The notes: generated by a model not told the origin, from the sequence alone. A DNA stretch of 64,000 bases from Sodiomyces alkalinus F11 (GCF_003711515.1 NW_021167097.1:186001-250000), one strand, 5' to 3'; positions 13,501 to 25,618 are shown, counted from the stretch's first letter. Program-made: numbers and translations.

Positions 13501-14687
13501 TCATCGACTGCTCTGCTACCGACCTGATTGGGCAGTACGTTGGGCAGACCGGGCCCAAGGTGCAGCAGCTTCTGGACAAGGCACTTGGACGCGTCCTGCT
13601 TATCGACGAGGCGTACCGGTTATGTGAAGGCCACTATGCCAAGGAGGCCCTTGACGAGATTGTCGACGCCGTCACCAAGGAGAAGTATTATAAGAAGCTG
13701 ATCATCATCCTCGCCGGATACGAGGAACACATCAACCGACTACTGAATGTCAACCCGGGTATGACGAGCCGGTTCCCCGAGACCATCGACTTCCACAGCC
13801 TGAGCCCCGAGGCTTGCTTCGACCTCCTCACCAAGCTCCTACAGAAGAAGAAGAAGGTGCTCGGCGAGAGGAAAAAATCATTGGATCTATTGTGCCTTGA
13901 ACAAGCTTCCCCCGGATTCAAAGAACAGGTGACGGCCATCTTCGTCTCGCTCTCGTCGGAACCCAACTGGGCTAGCGCCCGGGATGTCGAGACTCTGGTC
14001 AAGAACGTGTTCACGATCGGCCTCCGCTCCAAGGCTCAGAATACCCCCGCCATTGTCATCACCGAGGACGCGATTCTTGGTGAGATGAAGAAGATGCTGG
14101 GGGAGAGGGAAAGCCGTGGCAGACAGGCACAGGCTCCGTCAATGGGTCAGCTGATGGAGAAGTTACAGCTGGAAATGGCCCCGGATCAGAGGCAGCCGGT
14201 GAACCTTGCCCCCGCGGTGGCCACTAATACCACCTGCACCACTCACCAGGAGGAAGAAGTCGTGCAGGAAGATACCGCCTTCTCTTATGCACCATGCCCC
14301 GAGACACCTTCCACAACCACCAGCTCGACCAAGCTGGGTGTTCGGGATCACGGCGTGAGCGACGAGGTGTGGGAGCAGCTGCAGCTGGATGCGCAAGCGG
14401 AGGAAGAGAGGGAGAAGCAGTACCAAACTCTTTTAGAGAAGAGGAAACAGGTGAAGGACGATGACGGGATGAAGGAGCGCATCCTGAAGCAGCTGATCGA
14501 GGAGGAAGACCGGAGGAAGCGCGAGGCGGAAGCGAAGGCGAGGTTGGAGATGATGGGGTGTTGTCCGGCGGGGTTTCATTGGATCAAGCAAAGCACTGGA
14601 TATCGCTGTGCTGGTGGTTCGCATTTTATTTCCGACGAGGATGTGGCCAACTTTGTTGTAGGGGGACCACCCGCGGGAGAGGTTTAA
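7512..14687 (+). CDS. SF1 helicase - NFX1 zinc finger - triple CbbX-type AAA protein
   Basis: Exons are 7512-9015, 9104-10558, 10627-11694 and 11779-14687, giving 2,311 residues. Three short GT-AG introns each restore a motif: GPP|GTGKS, STI|DNYQGEE and GNPGT|GKTTVAR. After about 490 helical residues comes a UPF1/ZNFX1-like SF1 helicase core: Walker A GPPGTGKS about 499-506, VEEAGE about 768, and NYQGEESDIVIASLTRSN from about 988. A Cys/His-rich NFX1-type finger follows at about 1090-1153, then a charged coiled coil to about 1290. Three AAA modules of the CbbX/CfxQ type start near 1338, 1616 and 1889; each has a Walker A and a (I/L)DEAY Walker B. The tail has coiled coil and a small Cys motif (about 2270). 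Such fungal proteins are usually labelled NF-X1 finger/helicase or Hrr1-like. The helicase half resembles factors of RNA silencing, but the role of the fusion is unknown to me. Confidence 0.92.
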
Positions 14688-15024
14688 CGATCAATAGTTG
14701 TGTGGATGGCGTTTTTCTTTTCTGTTTGCAGGTTTTCGGTTAGGAAGCTGGAGCATATGGACCATTTCAGAATTCTTTTGCCAAACTGAAGGCTTTGCTT
14801 GTGTGCTGAAGTAAAATAATGTTCTTGTCGTACGTTGTTGTTCAGCAACATGAACTCATTAGTAGTACTCCGAATAGGGGCTCGGTGAGAGATCTCGGTG
14901 GAGCCAACGCGTTCGGTGTCTGTCGGTGACCCCTAATTTCACACGCGCCTGGATTTTAGTGTGGAAAAACCCCACGAATGAAAAACCCTCCCTCTTATCA
15001 CTTTTCAGAACGATCACTTCAACA
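14688..15024. other. Short intergenic region
   Basis: About 340 bp between two plus-strand genes. I see no distinct element; it presumably holds the 3' end of the helicase transcript and the promoter of the next gene. Confidence 0.4.
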
Positions 15025-16422
15025 ATGTGCCACTCCGAACACTCCGAACACCAGGGGCAGAGAAGACCAAAGCGCGACTTGGTAACCGACTCAGTAACGG
15101 TGGTCATCACCACGTCGCCCACCCCCAGCGCGCCATCAACCGATTTGCTCTCAGCCGTGATCGTCTCCTTCGCAAAATATTGCCCCTCTCTGCTGGCCTG
15201 CCCCGTAATCGTCGTCTTCGACACTTTTGACCGCGTGTGCGAAATACCCCGTCTTAAGAAGGGACAGGTCACGCCCGAAGGGGCTCGGGCGTACGAGTCG
15301 TACAGGGGAAATGTGCAAGAACTCGTCCTCCGCACATGGCGTCTGGGAGGGCGCGGCCGGCACTCTGATCGTTACATATTAAATAAAGACGAGGACGACG
15401 ACAACGACGACAACGACGACGAGGATGACGGGGTCAACAAAGGGGTAGGGAAATGGTCATGGACAACCCGCCAAGTCGACGCCGAGTTCGGCTCACCCGG
15501 TGAACAGAAGGAGGGTAAGAACGCCGTACGAATGACAATCCGACGAGCCACTGGCCGAGGGGACGTGGCCTTCATCGAACCCCACGCGAGGCTGGGTTTC
15601 GCACTTGCAGTGCGTTCCGCCTTGCGTGAAGCTCGGACGCCGTACGTGTGGGTGCATCAGCACGACTGGACCCTCGAGCAGGCTGTCCCGCTCTCGGCCA
15701 TGGTCGGGGTGATGCAGCGGTGCAACCCGCCTCTCCCCGACAAAGACGACGACGAAGAAGAGGACGAGGATGGCTACGAACCGCCTCCCGTGCGGTATAT
15801 CGCGCTCTTGTCGTCCCGCATGCTGCGCTATGCGGACTCGGGCCACGTGCAGATGTTCCCTGCTCTTCGCGCCCTGACGACTTCGCTGCGGCGGAAGTTC
15901 CGAGTCGACGGGGAGCACGACACTGTTGAGGATGGCGATGGTGAGGTGGCAGCGACGGCGATGAGAGGACTACCTCTCACGCCGCTCTTCTTCTGGCATG
16001 ATAAACCTCATCTTGCGGACCGGAGGCACTATCTTGCGCGCGTCTTCTCGAGCCGGTTGGCGGTTGGGAGGGGCATGTTCATTGAGGACTCGGTCGGCCA
16101 TCGGGCGAGGGACCAGATGAAGGAGGGACGATGGGCGAGGTGGGGCTCTTGGCTGTACTATCCTTTCGACGGGGAGAAGGTCTGCGTTAAGCACTTGCAT
16201 GGGCGGTCGTGGAAGGGGGAAGAGAAGATGAGGGTCGATATTGGGCGGTGGAAGAGCGAAGGGAGGAAGATGAGGATCAGGCCGCGGGGCAATCAAGAGA
16301 GAACTGGACCAGGGGAAGAAGAAGATGGCGATATTGGGGTTAGGTTCTTGAGGCTCGTTGAAGATTTAGACGACCAAAACCCGCATGGTGGTATGGGTTG
16401 TTCTGCTGGTGCGCACGCATGA
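15025..16422 (+). CDS. Acidic glycosyltransferase-like hypothetical protein
   Basis: Single-exon gene of 465 residues from the first ATG (MCHSEHSEHQ). After the leader, DSVTVVITTSPTPSAPSTDLL followed by CPVIVVFDTF resembles the first beta strands of a GT-A nucleotide-sugar fold. YVWVHQHDWTLEQA has the look of the DxD-containing strand, with HDW in place of DxD. The C-terminal part (RGMFIEDSVGHRARDQM, WGSWLYYP, KVCVKHLHGRSW) also matches the layout of GT2-like enzymes. Two very acidic insertions are low-complexity: the first is encoded near 15388-15440 and is mostly D and N, the second near 15745-15775. The C-terminus is basic and poorly structured. Sugar donor and acceptor are unknown, and there is no signal peptide. 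Confidence is high that it is a gene and modest for the function. Confidence 0.75.
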   Translation: MCHSEHSEHQGQRRPKRDLVTDSVTVVITTSPTPSAPSTDLLSAVIVSFAKYCPSLLACPVIVVFDTFDRVCEIPRLKKGQVTPEGARAYESYRGNVQELVLRTWRLGGRGRHSDRYILNKDEDDDNDDNDDEDDGVNKGVGKWSWTTRQVDAEFGSPGEQKEGKNAVRMTIRRATGRGDVAFIEPHARLGFALAVRSALREARTPYVWVHQHDWTLEQAVPLSAMVGVMQRCNPPLPDKDDDEEEDEDGYEPPPVRYIALLSSRMLRYADSGHVQMFPALRALTTSLRRKFRVDGEHDTVEDGDGEVAATAMRGLPLTPLFFWHDKPHLADRRHYLARVFSSRLAVGRGMFIEDSVGHRARDQMKEGRWARWGSWLYYPFDGEKVCVKHLHGRSWKGEEKMRVDIGRWKSEGRKMRIRPRGNQERTGPGEEEDGDIGVRFLRLVEDLDDQNPHGGMGCSAGAHA

Positions 16423-17012
16423 GTCAAACTCTTGACTGAGGCTGTTAGGGCGACGCTTTGCAGAGAGCCTCGATTATACTATAATATTTTTGGCTAGGGA
16501 AGGGCACGTTGATGTGCTGCATTCCTCTGAAAAGAAAGAGGAGTTGTCGGAGACATAGCGAGGACGACCTAAATGATGACAACATGGCATTTTACTCGCA
16601 ACAGGAGATCAGTTACCAAACAAAACATACGTGTATATAGTATTTCGAACAAAATCTCTTGTCAGTAGTACCTTCACATTCGCCGTACACATGCGCCAGA
16701 TAGAGAGAAAATCCAGAACCATGGGGCTATACCTATGTTACATGCTGAACATATATAGAAAGAAACCAACAAGCGTCGTTTAATCACTTCCTGTGGACTA
16801 TCGATCGATAATCGTCAAAATAAGCGTGTTCCGCAAACGACTGACCTCGACTAGTCAGCTTGAAGGTTGTCATAATACGGCGCCGTGTAAGTCGAGCCGG
16901 GGGTCCACCGTGTGGGAAACATCTGCGCCGTCCAGAAAGAGGGGTTCTCATAGTCGTCCAAAGCAAGGAGACCTATATGGCAAATGCCCATCAGAAAGTG
17001 TCCAAAAGTGAT
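16423..17012. other. Convergent intergenic region
   Basis: About 590 bp between two convergent genes. It contains AT-rich 3'-UTR-like sequence (for example TATACTATAATATTTTT near 16475) and no supportable gene. Confidence 0.45.
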
Positions 17013-20000
17013 TCATCCTCCGGTTGCACTCGTACCATTTTCCCGTAGATTCGTCATGAAACTCGACGTCTCAGTATAGAGTGCCGTTTGTTCTGGCGTA
17101 AGAGGCAGGTTCCGGACGGTGTGAGCCCCGAGAACCTCGTCTTGACCTTTGTAGTAGTGCCAATGGCAGAGCATGACGAGGGCGCTGCGTTGTACTTCCT
17201 CTACAAACTGGACCAGATGATAGCGCATAGAAATCTTTTGCGGCGATGACGTACTCTGCGCATACAACTTGACGAACATAAGTCAAGTATCAAAAAGGAG
17301 GCTGATGGGGTTGACGCGGTCAAGTTAACCTACATTGGCCTGCCGACGTCGGTCGTCCTGGCACATCTGGGAGACCAGATTGAGCAATATGAAGATGCTG
17401 ATGTAAACGGTGAAGAAACAGGTCCTGTTTGCCGAATGCACGAGCTTTTCAAGGTCTTTCAGAACGGCCGCGCGGAGGGGCTTGAGAATCTCGAGGGGGT
17501 AGAGAAAGTCGAACTGAGCAACTACCATGCGCGGAGTCGGGACGGTGTTAGGACGAGGATAAGATAGATCGGTTTCGGGCTCCATGTCGAGAGTCTCTGG
17601 ACCGTGTAGCCAAGAGGAGCCGAGTGTGAGTTCTAGATCATCGAAAGTCAGTTCCCATCTGTTTAGCCATTGCCGCAAGATGGAAGAGGAGGGGTGATTG
17701 GACCTACGAGTAGCAAACCAGAGACGGAATACGGTGTCGAGAAGTTGCCTTTGATCAGCTGGAAGGTCCTGTCGTAAAAGTCAATGTCTGTTCTATCAGG
17801 GGATTGCACGCCAGAGACAGCGCTCTGGCGTGCAAGAAAGGTCGGATTGCGTAGTGCTGCACGTACAGGAGACTGGTGATGCAGCACAGCAGCTTGGTAG
17901 TTCTTGGCAATCAGGGGATCCAGGTTGTCATTGCTACCGGTGCAGTATTTCTGAAAGGCATCTCTGGCGCATCTCGTGACGTAGGTCCGGAAGTACCTGA
18001 CGGTCCGCCGAATGTCGGCCAAAGCATACGGCGCGACGGGCTTGACTTTCTTGAGGGACCCATCAAGCCACTCCCGATCGAGTCTGTCGCCCTGGCGAGG
18101 AACAAACTTGCGCACTTCCAATTTGAAGGGTTCGGGACACATCGGTTGCATGATTTGAATAGTCCGAACTGTGGGAGCATCCCAATCGCCGAGGTCGGTG
18201 ATGCGGCCGTTCTGCCACCGACGGGTAAGACCAAGAGAGCCAGCAGGGCGATGCAGGATGACATCGGTCACTTTGTACCTCATGCAGAATATTGGGCGGA
18301 TGGTCTTGCGGGAGGCGCGGTCGACTCGAGTGCAGGTGAGGCAGTCGCCTCGGGGATTTTCTGGATTGGCAACACACTGTGTCCTTTGTTAGCATAGGTT
18401 ATCGTCGCAGGGTAACGTAACCAAAAGCTACTCAGATAGCATGAGGCAAAGCGGGGGAAATGTCATGAACGAACCCGAACGCGCTGGATGCGACAACGCA
18501 TGCATGCCTTCATACGGCGAGTCTCGGCAGTCTCTTGGCGTTCTTTGTCGGAAAAGCAGCCTCTGGTGATACGCTGACGATATGCGTCGGCGGGTTCTGA
18601 CGTCGGCAGCCCGGACGGGGTAGTTTCGGTCGGAGCAGGCTGTGGGTCGAGGGTGAGACGGAGATGGATGGAATCTAGATCGACCCAGGACTCGTGTTCC
18701 GGCAGATTCGGCGCCGTGGTGCGGGTAATATCGGCAGATAGCTGCGGAGCGAGAGCGACCGACGTACCGGCCAGCTTCTGGCTGTCATGTGGGCCCGGAG
18801 GCATCGGTACCGTTGCTGTTGCCGTTGCCGTTGGTGTGTTATTAAGCCTCGGTTTGTGGGTGACTTGGGTTTGGGTTGTCTCTGGCTGTATCGAAGGCGC
18901 ATCGAGTGTCCTCTGCGATCCGGTGCGAGGAGATGCATGGTGCGAGAATAATTCAGCTTGCGTCCCGACTACAGGAGGCCCACTGCCAATATCGTCGGCA
19001 CTATCCTGCTGTCGCCGTAGGGTCATGTTTTCCAAGTCCGTATATGAACCAACGTATTGAAGACGGGGAGTACAACCGTCCTGGGAGGAGAAAGTAGGGA
19101 GGGGAGAGAAGAGATAGGAGGAATGAGGTGGGTAGACGGAGGGGGAAGGAGGGTGATGATAGGAAGAGGGTGGCCCTTGTTCTTCATGCGGCCAGAGTTG
19201 CAGTGACTGCGGGAAATAGGGCTCGGAGACGGCCAAGGTAGGACCTGAGAGCGGTGTGGTCGATGCCCAGACTGGCGTTTCGCTGTTGTGATCGTGGTGG
19301 CTTGGGTTGAGGCTGGCGGCGGCGGCGGCGGCGGCGGTGGCGGCAGCGGGATATGGGTAACACGAGTCTGTCGCATCAGAAGAGGACGGGCGAGGAGGTG
19401 CATGAAGGGCGACGGCTGGAGAGACAGGAGTCTGGGTCGAAGAAAGACGGTTGAGTGGCGGTGCAGAATGATCCGGTGGTGTGACAGATACGGGGATCGG
19501 CATCGAGCCAGAGACGTGAATTGGCCATTGACCGGGGAGGACTGGGGCGGTAGGATGCGAATGATAGGAGGACTGATGGGAGGGGTGATGCGAGGAATAA
19601 TGCGAGGAATGATGAGAGGAGTGATGATGAGAGGACTGATAGGAAGGGTGATTACTACCACCACCGACTAACGATACCGGGGGATTGGGTCTCGTGACGG
19701 AGATTTCCCCAGGAGAACCGGAAGAAGAGGTGGTGCCGGTCCCAAGGCGATGGAGCATTGGTGCTGGATATTGCAGGGGTACCGGTAACAGGGCGTGAGG
19801 TTGAGTTTCGTACTCATGGTAACCAGAATGGTGGTACTGGTACCCAGGATGATACTCGGGGTGATGTTGATGTTCAGGATAATGTTGGGGATGATGCTCG
19901 GAATGATACTGAGCACCGGGAAGGTGACGGGGACTGGTATATTGGGCATGCTGACTCTGACTTTGCTGAGAGTGATTTGCCGTTTGTTGCGCATGCTGGG

Positions 20001-21357
20001 TATTTGCGTCAGGAACGATGGGGGAGATGGAAGGACATGTGGTGGTGGTGACGGTGGTGTGACCTGCTCCTTCTCCCACCTCGGACCTCTTTCCCTGTCC
20101 TCCGCTGATAGCTGCTGCCATGACTGTCGGACTCCCTTTCCATTGCTGAGCCTGAGGTTCAGACTGTTCAGTACCTTTAGTTGTCACGGTCGTTCCTGCC
20201 CGTTCATCAGTTGTAATTGCAGCAGCCGCAGTAGTTGAAGGTTGTCCGACTTGACCCCTACCAGTGCTCCCATGAGTCCTATTCGTGCTGCCCGTAGCGG
20301 TATTGCCTGCCTCTTCTTCGCCAGAGTTGTGCAGGCATGACTGACTCGGGAAACCAGATACATTCGTCCGAGACGGAATCACAAGGTCAGGCGATTGAAT
20401 AGTTTCGGTGTGGATACCCAAAACGGAGCCTGGGATGTTGGTGGAGAGTGGACAATGATTGTTGTCCCACAAGACCGGAGACCGGTGAGCAGGGAAGACA
20501 CCGCGCTGTTCCAACTGCGACTGTGTTTGCGACGGTGATTGCGGCTGTAACTGCGACCCCGAATTCGAATGCGAATACAAATGCCAGGCGGACTGTAACT
20601 GCCATTCCATACCGACAGCCATGCTCGTGGGTGGTAGTACCTGGCCAATTCGTGCACGACCAGATTGACATTGACGGTTGGAAGTTGGCGGGGCCGCTAT
20701 CGGCGCACTAGGGGAAAGTGCGACCTCACTCTCTCCAAAATTCACCGTTTCAGCTTGCGACGTTTGTGACAACAGTGGCACAGTCTCCGTTCGCGTACGT
20801 GTTAACGTCGATGCAGCGGTCCAGTCATGCGGCTCATGCCCATGCCACGAACTTCGTAGCTCATTGTCCGGTTTTCCCCTTCCATCGTCTTGATGGTAAT
20901 CGGCCTTGGGTGCTCCTTGATGGTACGAGGCATTTCCTAGCGTCCAAGTCGTTCCTGAAGGGGAATGGCGGGGGGAGTCCGGTGTTGGTTCGTCGCCGGG
21001 ACGAGCCGATCCTAATGCCGTCGAAGCCGTCGAAGAAAAGCGTCGCTCGACAATTGCCAGCGTTTCCGGTCCTGTCTTCAGTCGGTGAAATGGACGGCTT
21101 CCATCGACGAGCGAATACCGTCTCCGTATGCTTTCGTGCGGCGGTCCGTTTTTCGACGTCCTTCTCCGTTTCCCCCCGGTGGCTTTTCCCTTTGCGTCGT
21201 CCGTTTCCTGCATACTTACCAACCGGCTGCTGATCGAGTCCCGTCTCTCCCACTGGGCAGTCTCTGTCGATCCATCGACGTTCGAGGTGCCGGGAAGTTG
21301 TGTCGCCTTGTCGTCTGTGCTGGATTCTTGCATTTGCTTTTGCCTTTGCCCATACAT
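17013..21357 (-). CDS. Very large zinc-cluster (Zn2Cys6-like) regulator-like protein
   Basis: Proposed exons on the minus strand are 21357-18475, 18376-17733, 17658-17334 and 17267-17013 (about 1,368 residues). The first junction is clear: KACMRCRIQRVR | CVANPENPRGDCLTC builds the Cys cluster C-x2-C-x6-C-x9-C-x2-C. The cluster follows about 950 residues of disordered Ser/Pro/Thr/Gln/His-rich sequence, with His repeats of the type SSHHSSH and PEHQHHPEY. The following DVILHRP...TRRWQNGRI...LGDW block and the C-terminal helical region match a family of fungal proteins with an atypical zinc cluster followed by a conserved domain. The exon 2/3 junction (donor 17732, acceptor 17659) is the only GT-AG pair I find that keeps frame, and it is uncertain. 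The ATG at 21357 is the first in frame; an upstream exon is possible. No target is known. Confidence 0.72.
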
Positions 21358-22551
21358 TGACGCGGTCTGCCCAATTTGTGTGGGTTGTCTGGCTCGGGCT
21401 CGACCGTCCGTGCGTGCTGTGGTCGACCACCGTGACCACCCCTGCCGTGGGCACAGCTCCGCCACCCCACCTACCACGCCGCCGCCACTGCAGCCTCCTA
21501 ACTCACCGGTTGAAATATGTGGGCCAGGATCCTCCTCCACCGAGGCTACAGCAAATCCGGGGCCTCTGCTCCCAACGACCAAGCGTGGCGGGTGCTGAGG
21601 TCGCTTCCGCAGCTCGTCTTCTTCCTTGGCCAGCCCCGCCCCCTCAAACCATGTCGCCGTCGAAACCGGTGCAATTACTGCTCCTCGTTTGCGTCTTCGA
21701 CCCTAGGGTGAGAAAATGCCCGTCAGTCGTCAACCTGATGCCAGAAAGAAAGCAGAAAGTGGGCGGGGGTGAGGATTTTAGGTATCTCGGACTCCTGAGT
21801 CCAGAAAGTCCGAGAACACCGGCCGCCGGCGCCGAGGCCGGGACAAAATCCAACACGGATCCCGTTGCAGAATATCAAGGTTATTTTCGCGGTGTTTGTT
21901 GACCGGATGGATGCCTTACTCACCGTTCTCGAGGAAGATAATCCCACCGCTGCCGTTGTTGCATCTTTCACTGCTGCGGCCGTTGCCGCCATGGCCACCA
22001 CTCCGGACGAATCCATCAAGCCCATGAACGCCGGGGCGCTGCCGCCGTAACCCAAGGGTGACCTCCCAGCTGCAGTTGAAGAGGCCGAGAAGGTCGTAAT
22101 TTCCATCGGTGTGTGGTACAAATCCGCCGTTGGATCTCACTCGCGACGAAGTATCATCAGAGCAGTAATTGGACGCCCTGCTAGTCGCGACGCCTGCACT
22201 CGAGAAATTGAAACGCGTCGGGACGCGTATAGAATCCGTCGAGCCAACTTTCCCGGCTTGGGACCGACTGAGGAGACGCTAAAGAGGCGATGGTGGATAT
22301 AGTGAATACCAGGTGACGACAACACGAAGGCGATCGATCCAACATGAACTATTTGCCTCAACTCGAGCTCAAAGAAAGGGGGGAAAGGGGGTAGGAGGGC
22401 CGAGGGAGAAAACACGCCAATTGTCCACCCTTTCACCAATCTGTGCGTGCTCAACTAAGGTACCTGCCTTATTATTATGGTACTTTGAGTACTCTGTACA
22501 TATTTGTACAGCAGACGCGTGACCTGAGGTACGTACGAGCACCCCTCGTCG

Positions 22552-22583
<32 letters not shown>
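22552..22583. repeat. Poly-C homopolymer, 32 nt
   Basis: Uninterrupted run of 32 C residues directly followed by a pyrimidine-rich stretch to about 22660. Homopolymers of this length are unstable and hard to sequence, so the exact length is doubtful. Confidence 0.85.
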
Positions 22584-22585
<2 letters not shown>

Positions 22586-22833
22586 GGCTCTCGACTTCCA
22601 CCCCTTTCTTATCTTTTCCTTTCTTTTCTGTTCTTTCTTTCCCCCCCCTTTTTCACAGTTTTCGTCGATGTGATCATCTCTTATCGCCCCACGCCGCAAA
22701 AACTACCATGATATGGGCGGGAAAAAGGAATGGCGACAAAACAAGCTCCAAACACCGTACCTATCAGGACGTCGTTGGCTTGACGGGCGGAGCAACTGCG
22801 GAACGACTCCGGAACCAAGGGCAGAGACGGGAG

Positions 22834-22862
22834 ATGGAGACGGAGACGGAGACGGAGACGAT
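22834..22862. repeat. Hexanucleotide GGAGAC repeat
   Basis: About five near-perfect tandem GGAGAC units (one copy reads GGAGAT). They lie outside any supported coding region. Confidence 0.7.
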
Positions 22863-24290
22863 GGGCATGTTTGTCATCAGCAAGCAAAAATGATCACACC
22901 AGGAATCGATGACCTTGCAATATTTCCACAATCACATCACACCATTGGACAGCGAGGCCAGGCGAATCAGCACATTGCGAGCCATTTCTATCCATTGCCA
23001 TCTCGTTCTTCGTGTGGTAAAGATACGTCAGCCCCTGCTTAACCCTTGCCCCGTCACGCTCGATTTCGTTTATCACTTCCTCTTCGTTTCCGAACAGGGG
23101 TAGACTCGAGAACCAGATAAGTTCGCCAAGGGTCCCTCCGTCGTATCTCTTCTCCCCTCAATCTGGATCTGGATCAAGTTGGCCGGAATGTGCTTCCGGT
23201 CACAGCCTGTCCCGCCTCCTGCGGCATATGATCATAGGGCTGGCCAACTACCTGAGCCAAAAGTGCCGTTTACCCTTCACCTTTCTGGCCAGTAGGTAAT
23301 TACGAATCATCCCCCAACAAACGTCCTGACCCCTCGTTCTAGGAAAGGCTTGATACTCCACTATCTCGGACATATCCTCATGCACCGGGGCTAGCTTGCC
23401 GAAGAGACCAAGGGAAATGCGAGGTGGTGTGTGGAGATATGTGATCAAACGTTGTTCATAATTCATCAGATCCCGTTTGTCGGGTAACGGATTGCTAATA
23501 TTTCGCGCGTCTTTTTCGGAAGCCAGCCACGAAACACGAAAACAACAATCGACTGGCTCGTGCAGCGTGTGCGTGCCCATGCGCTGGGCCAATAATCCCA
23601 CTTGCTGCATTGCTTCTTGCCAAATGAACTGTTTGTTTTCTGCTGCTACTGCCACTTTCTCAAGATGAAGCCCTACCTCTCTGCTACCATCCTCTCATCT
23701 TGCTTCGTCTCCTACCATCTCATGCTGTCTTACTGTTGCAGCGCCATGTGTCTAAGAGCTGGAAAACTAGACACTGACCAGCCACGGGGTCCCCCGTGGC
23801 AGTATGTATGCGTTCCTTGCTACACAAAATGGCGCTCGGCAAGCCATAGCACGCCGACTCAGAAGATCTTGACTTCATTCTTGTTCCACTTATACCGACT
23901 CGAACGCTCGGAGGCGTGTGTCTAGCTGAACTGTCGTCACAATTGGGCCAGATGCCCACCACCATCGCCTGTCGGGCACTTCACCGGTTTCGCTCTATTA
24001 CGATAGCTCTCCACCGGAACGACCCACGGTAATATATCCGCCGTCCTGTCACGGTGCTGACCTACTGACGCGGTGTTAACCTCAGGTATTGGCTTTATCA
24101 TCTTTTCTCCCTCGTGTCTGGCGCTACACTTTCTCGACAGTCAATGCGTCCTTCTCCATCCGGTCTCTATTTGTGCGCCGTGTTCTCTAAGGAGAGGCAA
24201 GGTTCCCTGAGTGACTGGGTCTAGCCAGTTCTCTCGTCAACTTGCCTTTGTCAGATCAAACCACAACGTCTCTCATACACGTTCTACACT

Positions 24291-25618
24291 ATGGCGTCTT
24301 CGAGCACCGCTGGAAATTTTGACACGAGCACCGATCGATCTCAATCCCAGCATGGCATTTTAGTTCGTGAGAGTTGTACGGAAGATACAACCACCGACAC
24401 CCAACTTGATCGTCTGACGGGGCCTCTGACTTGGACGGCGGACAATTTCTCGGATCCCTCGAGCTACACGGTAGAGCTAGATGCAGATGAGCTCGCTGAT
24501 ATTTCCAATGGGCTGGAGACGTTTCTTCGTAAGTTTTCCTGGGAGACAGCACGCAAAATATCAACCTGCTTACACATGCCGTAGAATCAGGTCTTGACCC
24601 AAACGACATCGAACCCTCCACCTTTCCCCTCTCCAGAGCACAAGAGAAACTCCATCGCTGCGCCCAGATCTTGCATAACGAACATGGTTTCTGCGTTCTC
24701 CGCGGCTTGGATTCAAAACACTCTGTGGAGCATGGACTGCTTGTCTTCTTGGGCTTGGCTTCCTACATCGGGGACAAGAGGGGAGTTCAGAACAAACAAG
24801 GGCACATGTTATCGCACATTACCGATCTGAGACCACAAAATACACGAGAGAATTCGCGGCACGGGATACACACGAACTCCCCTCTACCGTTTCATACAGA
24901 CATGGGAACAGATGTCCTTGCGTTACAGGTACGTGGGCTCGCAGCGCAAGGGGGGCATACTTTTGTGACTTCAGCATGGTCCATCTACAACGATCTGCTC
25001 TCGGAACCGAACCACCTACAAATGCTGTTGGAACCAACCTGGCCGATTCAGATATCCAAGAGACAAGCTCGTACTACATGCCTGGTGCGGTCGCTCTTGA
25101 ATCCGGACTGGCCTCCACCCTCGTGCCGCTATATTCTCGCCCCTCTTTTCCAACTCTCAAGAGGTCGGTTGATGGTCAGTGTTGACCCCGCGCGGCTGGG
25201 ACCTCAAAAGGCGGGGACCGAAGATGCACCGCCTCTCACTTCCGCTCAGCTCGCTGCGTTAGAAGCCCTTCAACGATCTGCAGCGAACCATCAAGTTTGC
25301 GTCCATACAGCTCCTGGTGATATTCTCTTTATCAACAACTGGGCTCTTCTTCATCGCCGGGACTCGTACTTGGACGGTCCGGGACAAACACGTCATCTCG
25401 TCCGACTCTGGCTGCGCAACTCAGAGCTCGGCTGGCCTATTCCTGACACAATGGCTATCCCTTGGATGTCGGCGTACGGGAACGACGTGTCAGATATCTT
25501 TTACCCGGTGGAACCCCTGGACATATATCCTGAACCCAAATACTCGGTGGGGTCCGCTGCTTTTGTGCTCGACGACACGGATGAGGAGCAAGATGAACAA
25601 GACAGCACGTCAAGATGA
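24291..25618 (+). CDS. TauD/TfdA-like Fe(II)/2-oxoglutarate dioxygenase
   Basis: Exons 24291-24528 and 24585-25618 are separated by a 56-nt GT-AG intron, giving 423 residues. The junction reads ETFLQ | SGLDPND. The protein has the fungal TauD-like layout: HNEHGFCVLRGL, then the facial-triad motif H183-T-D185 in PFHTDMGTDVLALQ. The distal His about 336 is in NNWALLHRRDSY, and an Arg for 2-oxoglutarate is in RHLVRLWLRN. RGLAAQGGHTFVTS is the conserved core. The reaction class is hydroxylation or oxidative cleavage coupled to 2-oxoglutarate decarboxylation; the substrate cannot be read from sequence. No signal peptide, so probably cytosolic. The segment between ISKRQAR and YILAPLFQL is about 20 residues longer than I expect, which could be an unrecognised intron or an insertion. 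It stands alone. Confidence 0.88.

Larger units (their letters stand above)
21358..24290. other. Gene-poor region between the zinc-cluster and TauD genes
   Basis: About 2.9 kb. It holds a 32-nt poly-C run (22552-22583), a GGAGAC-type repeat (about 22834-22862) and scattered open frames. One minus frame at 23248-23655 looks mildly protein-like over about 110 residues, but has no ATG near its upstream end and no family I recognise; it may be a relic. A site matching CCGAGATACC (reverse strand) lies at 21781-21790. Confidence 0.4.

Noticed and set aside
23248..23655. Minus-strand open frame as a gene
   Set aside because: No ATG at its upstream end, no splice partner found and no family recognised; left as a possible relic only.
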